The position numbers were made by a program, and so were the translations under genes. From positions 62,001-126,000 of the forward strand of contig NZ_BDBB01000021.1 in NCBI RefSeq assembly GCF_001612765.1: DNA of 64,000 nt, given 5' to 3'. A model generated the notes under the pieces. The model searched no databases. It saw only the letters and a program-made list of their open reading frames with translations, and was not told the origin of the DNA. Numbering within the stretch: the first letter of the stretch is position 1; the number at the start of each line of letters is the position of its first letter. This document shows positions 59,633 to 64,000 of the stretch, one piece after another. The stretch comes from Nocardia arthritidis NBRC 100137 (lineage in GTDB: Bacteria > Actinomycetota > Actinomycetes > Mycobacteriales > Mycobacteriaceae).

Positions 59633-60408
59633 CACTTCTTCTTCGCCTCGGCGGGCTCCGGCAGCACGCCGGGATACGGCAGCGCCAGCGCCTCCTTCTG
59701 CACGACGAACAACTGCTCGCAGCCCGCCAGCGCGGCGTCCAGCAGCTTGTCCAGCGTCGAGCGGGGAAAAGTGGCGCCCTCGCCGGTGCCTTGGATCTCC
59801 ACCAGCGTTCCGGTGTCGGTGGCCACGACGTTCATGTCCACCTCGGCGCGCGAATCCTCCTCGTACGGCAGATCCAGGCGCACCCGGCCGTCCACCACGC
59901 CGACGCTCACCGCGGCGATCGCGCACGAGATCGGCTGCGGGTCGGCCAGCGCGCCCGCCGCGCCGAGGTAGGTCACGGCATCCGACAGCGCCACATAGGC
60001 GCCGGTGATGGCGGCCGTCCTGGTACCGCCGTCGGCCTGGAGCACATCGCAGTCGATCGCGATGGTGTTCTCGCCGATCGCGGCCAGGTCGATGCAGGCG
60101 CGCAGCGACCGGCCGATCAAGCGGCTGATCTCCTGGGTCCGTCCGCCGACCCTGCCCTTCACCGATTCCCGCCCACTGCGGGTGTGCGTCGCGGCGGGCA
60201 GCATCGCGTATTCGGCGGTGAGCCAGCCCAATCCGGAGTCGCGTCGCCACGGCGGCACCCCCTCGGTGACGCTCGCGGTGCACATCACCCGCGTCTGCCC
60301 GAACTCCACCAGCACCGAACCAGCTGGGTGCGTGGTGAAACCACGGGTGATCCGGACCTCGCGGAGCTCATCGTCCGCCCTGCCATCGGCTCGTCTCGAC
60401 ACGGCCAC
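59632..60408 (-). CDS. rph: Ribonuclease PH
   Basis: A 258-residue phosphorolytic 3'-5' exoribonuclease that trims tRNA 3' ends. Family blocks are RADGRADDELREVRITRGFTTHPAGSVLVEFGQTRVMCTASV, GRVGGRTQEISRLIGRSLRACIDL, IAIDCDVLQADGGTRTAAITGAYVAL and VDMNVVATDTGTLVEIQGTGEGATF. It hexamerises. Starts with GTG at 60408. It sits upstream of rdgB in the conserved order. The Lys-rich end EAKKK is unremarkable. Confidence 0.96.
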   Translation of the reverse strand: MAVSRRADGRADDELREVRITRGFTTHPAGSVLVEFGQTRVMCTASVTEGVPPWRRDSGLGWLTAEYAMLPAATHTRSGRESVKGRVGGRTQEISRLIGRSLRACIDLAAIGENTIAIDCDVLQADGGTRTAAITGAYVALSDAVTYLGAAGALADPQPISCAIAAVSVGVVDGRVRLDLPYEEDSRAEVDMNVVATDTGTLVEIQGTGEGATFPRSTLDKLLDAALAGCEQLFVVQKEALALPYPGVLPEPAEAKKK

Positions 60409-60427
60409 AGCCTACTGTGTTCAATTT

Positions 60428-60446
60428 GCCGCGACTTCGTCGCGGC
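60428..60446. terminator. Hairpin in the gap between Rv1339-like gene and rph
   Basis: GCCGCGAC (60428-60435) and GTCGCGGC (60439-60446) form a perfect 8-pair stem with a TTC loop. A second inverted repeat, ATGCGG (60518-60523) / CCGCAT (60533-60538), lies further upstream in the same 212-base gap. Read on the minus strand the first hairpin follows the phosphodiesterase gene and precedes rph, so it may end or weaken that transcript. Confidence 0.5.
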
Positions 60447-60620
60447 GTGTTCGCGGCCCCTTTGTGGCTGCTTGTTGTGTTCGTGGATGGTTTCGGGACT
60501 GCTACGGGCACACTCCGATGCGGGCTTATCATCCGCATAGCCGAGCGGATCTACGGCCTTCGGCGGCAGCTATGTGCGTCGAGGAGACCTGCTGGTCTGC
60601 CCCGCCTGACTCGGGTTCGG

Positions 60621-61385
60621 TCAGATATCGAAGGTTTCGCCGGGGGCGACCGCGTGTACGGGGCCGGTGAACTGGGCTTTCGCCTCGGCGATTACGTCCT
60701 CGCGGGAGGTCCACGGGGGAATGTGGGTGAGCAGGAGTTCCTTTACGCCTGCCTCGGCGGCGATCTGGCCTGCCTCGGTGCCCGAAAGGTGAATGCCGGG
60801 GGGCCGATTCGCCGGGTCGTGGGTCCAGGAGGCCTCCGCCATCAGAACGTCGGCGCCCTGCGCGAGTTCGTGGACCTGGGGGCACAGTGCGGTGTCGCCG
60901 GTGTAGACGAAGGTGCGTCCGCTCGCGGTGACGATCCGCAGGCCGTAGGACTCCGGAGGGTGGTACATGCGGCGCGCGGTCACGGTGTGGCCAGGCCCGA
61001 ACGAGATCGGCTCGCCTTCAACCCAGGGCCGCATGTCGATCACATCGGACCAATCATCGCATTCGCCGCCGACCTCGGCGGAGGCGTTGCCGATGCGTAC
61101 CGAGGTGTCCGACGGACCGCGCACGATCGCCTTCCCCTCCGGCGGGGTGGGATGGTAACGACGCCACACCAGCAAACCGGGCAGGTCCAGGCAGTGGTCG
61201 GCGTGCAGATGGGTCAGGAAGATGTCGACCTCACCGGGATCGGCGTGGCGCTGCAACGCGCCGAGCACTCCCGGACCGAAATCGATGACCGTCGGCGGCA
61301 TGTCCGGGCCGGTCAGCAGGTAACCCGACGCAGGAGAGTCCGGGCCGGACACACTGCCCGAGCACCCGAGGACGGTAAGGCGCAT
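60621..61385 (-). CDS. MBL-fold cyclic-nucleotide phosphodiesterase-like protein (Rv1339 homologue)
   Basis: A 254-residue metallo-beta-lactamase-fold hydrolase. The metal site is THLHADHCLDL (His59, His61, Asp63, His64), with Asp in VYTGDTALC and His in PGIHLSG. M. tuberculosis Rv1339 has been described as an atypical cAMP phosphodiesterase, and this gene has the same sequence type and the same position between rph and the rhomboid gene. The start at 61385 gives MRLTVLGCSGS, the usual beginning. Confidence 0.92.
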   Translation of the reverse strand: MRLTVLGCSGSVSGPDSPASGYLLTGPDMPPTVIDFGPGVLGALQRHADPGEVDIFLTHLHADHCLDLPGLLVWRRYHPTPPEGKAIVRGPSDTSVRIGNASAEVGGECDDWSDVIDMRPWVEGEPISFGPGHTVTARRMYHPPESYGLRIVTASGRTFVYTGDTALCPQVHELAQGADVLMAEASWTHDPANRPPGIHLSGTEAGQIAAEAGVKELLLTHIPPWTSREDVIAEAKAQFTGPVHAVAPGETFDI

Positions 61386-61454
61386 TCCCCCATGCTGCCA
61401 CGCGGAATTCTCACTCAAGAAAGGATCCCCCACATTCTCCGGCGGGCCACGCGC

Positions 61455-62177
61455 TCACCGCGGCGGCGCGCCGATTCCGGCTCGGGCTCCGCGGCGGCTT
61501 CGTCGTGCATCTCCAGAGAGTACCCAGCCGGCCAGCAATCCACTCAACGCGCCGAATAGATGCCCCTGCCAAGAGATTCCGGGCTGTCCGGGCAGCACGC
61601 CCCACAGCAGCGACCCGTAGAGGACCAGCACAACGAGACCGAGCACGATCTGCCCTACATTGCGGGCGAACCAGCCGCGCGAGATGAGGAAGGTCAACCA
61701 GCCGAATACCAGCGAGGACGCGCCGAGATGCACACTGCCGGAGGCTCCGGTGAGCCAGACGCCGAACCCGGCCGACAGCCAGATGATCGCGGTGGCGGCC
61801 AGCCCGCGCCCGAGGCCCGCGAGCAACACGAGGAAGCCGAGCACCAGCACCGGAAGCGTGTTGCCGATCAGGTGCGGCCAGCCATGGTGCAGCAACGGGG
61901 CGAACAGGACGCCGGTCAGCCCGTCGGCACGGCGCGGCTCGATACCCGCGGAGTCGAGCCGCCCACCGAGGGCGGTGTCGACGCCCTCGATCCCGTAGAG
62001 AACCCCCACGAATCCGGCGATCAGCACACCGGCCCGCAGCCACAACTGTTTGATCGCGCCGATGCCGCCGTTCGGCGGCGCGGACGGCCCCGGCGCACCG
62101 ACGGGCTCACCCAGTCGCGCGCGGATCGCCGCGATCCGATCCGGGTCGAACGACGCCCCGAGTCCTGCGCCGGCCAT
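61455..62177 (-). CDS. Rhomboid family intramembrane serine protease
   Basis: A 240-residue membrane protease with six helices. Family marks are HGWPHLIGNTLPVLVLG (HxxxN loop), catalytic Ser in HLGASSLVFGW and catalytic His in WQGHLFGALSG. The usual GASG has become GASS after the nucleophile. GGAGG precedes the ATG at 62177. Homologue of Rv1337. It is directly followed by the Rv1339-like gene with no murI between them. Confidence 0.92.
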   Translation of the reverse strand: MAGAGLGASFDPDRIAAIRARLGEPVGAPGPSAPPNGGIGAIKQLWLRAGVLIAGFVGVLYGIEGVDTALGGRLDSAGIEPRRADGLTGVLFAPLLHHGWPHLIGNTLPVLVLGFLVLLAGLGRGLAATAIIWLSAGFGVWLTGASGSVHLGASSLVFGWLTFLISRGWFARNVGQIVLGLVVLVLYGSLLWGVLPGQPGISWQGHLFGALSGLLAGWVLSGDARRSRRGARAGIGAPPR

Positions 62178-62235
62178 GGCCACCTCCTCGCCGTAGCGGG
62201 GACGTGGCCCCGCCACATCGAGGGTACCGGGGGAA

Positions 62236-63198
62236 TCAGGCCCAGAGCTGCCCGTCGAGCCGCTCTTCCGCCTCTTCGAGCGTGCCGTCGTACGCCCCGG
62301 TCGACAGGTACTTCCACCCGCCGTCGGCGACCACGAAGGCGATGTCGGCGCGGGCACCCGCCTTCGCCGCCTTACGGGCGACGCCGAGCGCCGCGTGCAG
62401 GATGGCGCCGGTGGAGATTCCGGCGAAGATGCCTTCTTCGAGCACCAGTTCGCGGGTGCGTTTCACCGCGTCGTACGGGCCGACCGAGAAACGGGTGGTC
62501 AGCACGCTCTCGTCGTACAACTCCGGAATGAATCCCTCATCGATGTTGCGCAGACCGTAGACCAGTTCGCCGTAACGCGGCTCGGCGGCCACGATCTCGA
62601 TGCCCGGCACCCTTTCCCGCAGGAAGCGGCCGGTCCCCATCAGCGTGCCCGTGGTGCCGAGACCCGCGACGAAGTGGGTGATCTCGGGCAGGTCGGCCAG
62701 GATCTCCGGGCCGGTCGTCTCGTAGTGCGCCAACGCGTTGGCCGGATTGCCGTACTGGTAGAGCATCACCCAGTCCGGGTTCTCCGCCGCGATCTGCTTG
62801 GCCAGTGCCACGGCCTGGTTGGAGCCGCCCGCCGCGGGGGAATCGATGATCCGCGCCCCGAACATGGTGAGCAGCTGGCGCCGCTCCACCGAGGTGTTCT
62901 CCGGCATCACACAGATCAGCTGGTAGCCCTTGAGCTTCGCGGCCATGGCCAGCGAAATGCCGGTGTTGCCGCTGGTGGGCTCGAGAATCGTGCACCCGGG
63001 TCGCAGCAGACCGTCCGCCTCGGCCTGCTCGATCATCCGCAGGGCGGGCCGATCCTTGATCGAGCCGGTGGGGTTGCGATCCTCCAGCTTGGCCCACAGT
63101 CGCACATGGTTGTCACCATCCCATCGGGGAGACAGTGTGCGCAGGCCGACCAGCGGTGTGTTGCCGAGGGTCGCGATCAGCGATTCGTAACGCGCCAC
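62236..63198 (-). CDS. cysM: O-phosphoserine sulfhydrylase, CysO-dependent (CysM)
   Basis: A 320-residue PLP enzyme. The PLP lysine is Lys48 in RNPTGSIKDRPALR; the phosphate loop is TSGNTGIS; the PLP-ring contact Ser/Thr is in FAGISTGAIL. In M. tuberculosis CysM uses O-phosphoserine and the thiocarboxylate of CysO to make a CysO-cysteine adduct. The neighbours cysO and mec complete the pathway, which favours cysteine synthesis under oxidative stress. 8-base gap from cysO. Confidence 0.95.
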   Translation of the reverse strand: MARYESLIATLGNTPLVGLRTLSPRWDGDNHVRLWAKLEDRNPTGSIKDRPALRMIEQAEADGLLRPGCTILEPTSGNTGISLAMAAKLKGYQLICVMPENTSVERRQLLTMFGARIIDSPAAGGSNQAVALAKQIAAENPDWVMLYQYGNPANALAHYETTGPEILADLPEITHFVAGLGTTGTLMGTGRFLRERVPGIEIVAAEPRYGELVYGLRNIDEGFIPELYDESVLTTRFSVGPYDAVKRTRELVLEEGIFAGISTGAILHAALGVARKAAKAGARADIAFVVADGGWKYLSTGAYDGTLEEAEERLDGQLWA

Positions 63199-63206
63199 GG
63201 GACGGG

Positions 63207-63479
63207 TCAGCCTCCGGCCACGGCGGGCAGGATCGTGACGCTGGCGTCCTGCGGCACCTCCGCCGCGAGCCCGCCCGCGAAGCGCACGTCCTCGTCGTCG
63301 ACGTAGATGTTGACGTAGCGGTTGAGCTTGCCGTCCTTGAGCAGGCGCTCGGCGAGGCCGGGGTGGTTGGCCTCGAGATCATCGATGAGCGCCGACAGCG
63401 TGGCGCCTTCGGCCTGCACGCGCTTCTCACCTCCGGTGAGGCCGCGCATGATGGTCGGAATGGACACGGTTACCGGCAT
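63207..63479 (-). CDS. cysO: Sulfur-carrier protein CysO (ThiS/MoaD family)
   Basis: A 90-residue ubiquitin-fold sulfur carrier ending in PAVAGG, whose terminal Gly-Gly is converted to a thiocarboxylate by an E1-like MoeZ protein. PTIMRGLTGGEKRVQAEGATLSALIDDLEANHPGLAERLL is the usual MoaD-like core. It lies between mec and cysM on one strand, the standard arrangement. The activating MoeZ gene is not in the window. Confidence 0.96.
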   Translation of the reverse strand: MPVTVSIPTIMRGLTGGEKRVQAEGATLSALIDDLEANHPGLAERLLKDGKLNRYVNIYVDDEDVRFAGGLAAEVPQDASVTILPAVAGG

Positions 63480-63512
63480 GGGTACTCCTCGGTTTCGCGA
63501 ACAGGCATCGGT

Positions 63513-63941
63513 CTAGTTCTCGTACGCGTCGACGATCCGCACCGGCTCCTCGGTGACCTCGCCGTCGACGATCCGGTAGCTGCGCAGCTCGTGCCGCTCG
63601 GGGTCGCGGGTGGAGATCAGCACGTAGTGCGCGAACGGCTCGGAGGCGTAGGACACGTCGGTCCGGCTCGGATAGGCCTCGGTGGCGGTGTGCGAGTGGT
63701 AGATGACCACCGGCGTCTCGTCGGCGTCGTCCATCGCGCGCCACACCTTCAACTGCTCGCCGGAGTCGAAGCGGTAGAACGTGGGCGAACGCTCGGCGTT
63801 GACCATGGCGATGAAGCGCTCGGGACGATCCGAACCCTCCGGCCCCGCGATGACACCGCAGGCCTCGTCCGGGTGATCGGCGCGCGCGTGCGCCACCATC
63901 GCCTCCACGAGGTCGGCCCTGATCACCAGCACGAGTCGCAC
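63513..63941 (-). CDS. mec: CysO-cysteine peptidase Mec (JAMM metalloprotease)
   Basis: A 142-residue zinc protease of the Mov34/JAB1 family that releases cysteine from the CysO C terminus. JAMM residues are Glu26 (PDEACGV), His82 and His84 in YHSHTATEAYPSRTD, Ser92 and Asp95. GTG at 63941 gives VRLVLVIRADLV; the M. tuberculosis protein is slightly longer at the N terminus, so a start upstream is possible but no better codon is visible. First of the three cysteine-synthesis genes. Confidence 0.95.
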   Translation of the reverse strand: MRLVLVIRADLVEAMVAHARADHPDEACGVIAGPEGSDRPERFIAMVNAERSPTFYRFDSGEQLKVWRAMDDADETPVVIYHSHTATEAYPSRTDVSYASEPFAHYVLISTRDPERHELRSYRIVDGEVTEEPVRIVDAYEN

Positions 63942-64000
63942 ACCTTTCCACCACGCCGACCCATCGCAGTCGACAACGAGCCAGGATATTCGGGTATTCC

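Noticed and set aside
1..64000. CRISPR arrays, tRNA or rRNA genes, insertion sequences, prophage
   Set aside because: No regularly spaced repeats, no cloverleaf or rRNA-like sequence, and no transposase or integrase frame were seen on reading both strands.

Overview
The window is a 64 kb piece of a high-GC actinobacterial chromosome, most likely Nocardia or a close mycolic-acid-containing relative (Rhodococcus, Mycobacterium). This rests on: codon use; frequent GTG/TTG starts; many 4-nt ATGA/GTGA overlaps; an L,D-transpeptidase whose catalytic residues carry the same numbers as mycobacterial LdtMt2; ESX-type secretion-associated proteins; a haemophore-like protein; deazaflavin (F420)-dependent Ddn-family proteins; a PapA5-like acyltransferase; and a right-hand end that follows M. 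tuberculosis Rv1334-Rv1343c gene by gene. No rRNA, tRNA, CRISPR array, integrase or intact insertion sequence was found.

Layout. 0-2.5 kb: end of glpK and complete glpD (glycerol catabolism). 2.6-6.1 kb: a small acidic protein, a methyltransferase, and a tight operon DUF6285 / APH-like phosphotransferase / acyl-CoA dehydrogenase. 6.4-7.6 kb: LdtMt2-like L,D-transpeptidase. 8.0-9.8 kb: divergent HxlR regulator and cytochrome P450 around a palindromic operator. 9.8-12.6 kb: an FUSC membrane protein (frameshifted), an SRPBCC protein and an unusual SDR. 12.7-15.0 kb: amidase and LCM-type methyltransferase. 15-19 kb: cation diffusion facilitator, two crcB fluoride channels, a universal stress protein and an amine-oxidase-like flavoprotein. 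19.2-22 kb: a TetR/crotonase operon with a clear operator, and a PapA5-like acyltransferase. 22-26.4 kb: a complete sugar ABC importer with its ROK regulator, an intercistronic hairpin and repeated operator half-sites.

26.7-29.4 kb: a three-gene module of EspC-like, PPE/EspB-like and membrane-anchored proteins, probably tied to type VII secretion; this is the least described part of the window. 29.5-30.5 kb: a secreted esterase cut by a nonsense codon. 30.8-34.6 kb: Ddn-family protein, two-component system, haemophore-like protein, DUF1460 enzyme. 34.6-37.2 kb: EthA-like Baeyer-Villiger monooxygenase and divergent AraC regulator. 37.4-39.7 kb: envelope/stress cluster (VIT1, CsbD, DUF6131, small membrane proteins, an HMA-like fold without cysteines). 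40.2-45.3 kb: EspR-like regulator, DUF418 protein, OhrR-like MarR with DUF5313 protein, Ca2+/H+ antiporter, second Ddn-family protein, PhoU. 45.3-51.9 kb: homocysteine methyltransferase, sigma factor, haloalkane dehalogenase, secreted HNH nuclease, MDR/SnoaL pair and an XRE regulator. 52-57.9 kb: flavin monooxygenase with PadR regulator, an MFS remnant, TetR, secreted lipase, SDR. 58.2-64 kb: the conserved lprD-DUF3817 / rdgB-rph-Rv1339-rhomboid-cysM-cysO-mec block, without the murI gene that sits inside it in M. tuberculosis.

Many units follow one pattern: a one-component regulator (HxlR, TetR, ROK, AraC, MarR, PadR, XRE) beside one or two redox or acyl-CoA enzymes, often with a visible operator. 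At least three loci carry inactivating changes (FUSC gene, MFS remnant, esterase).
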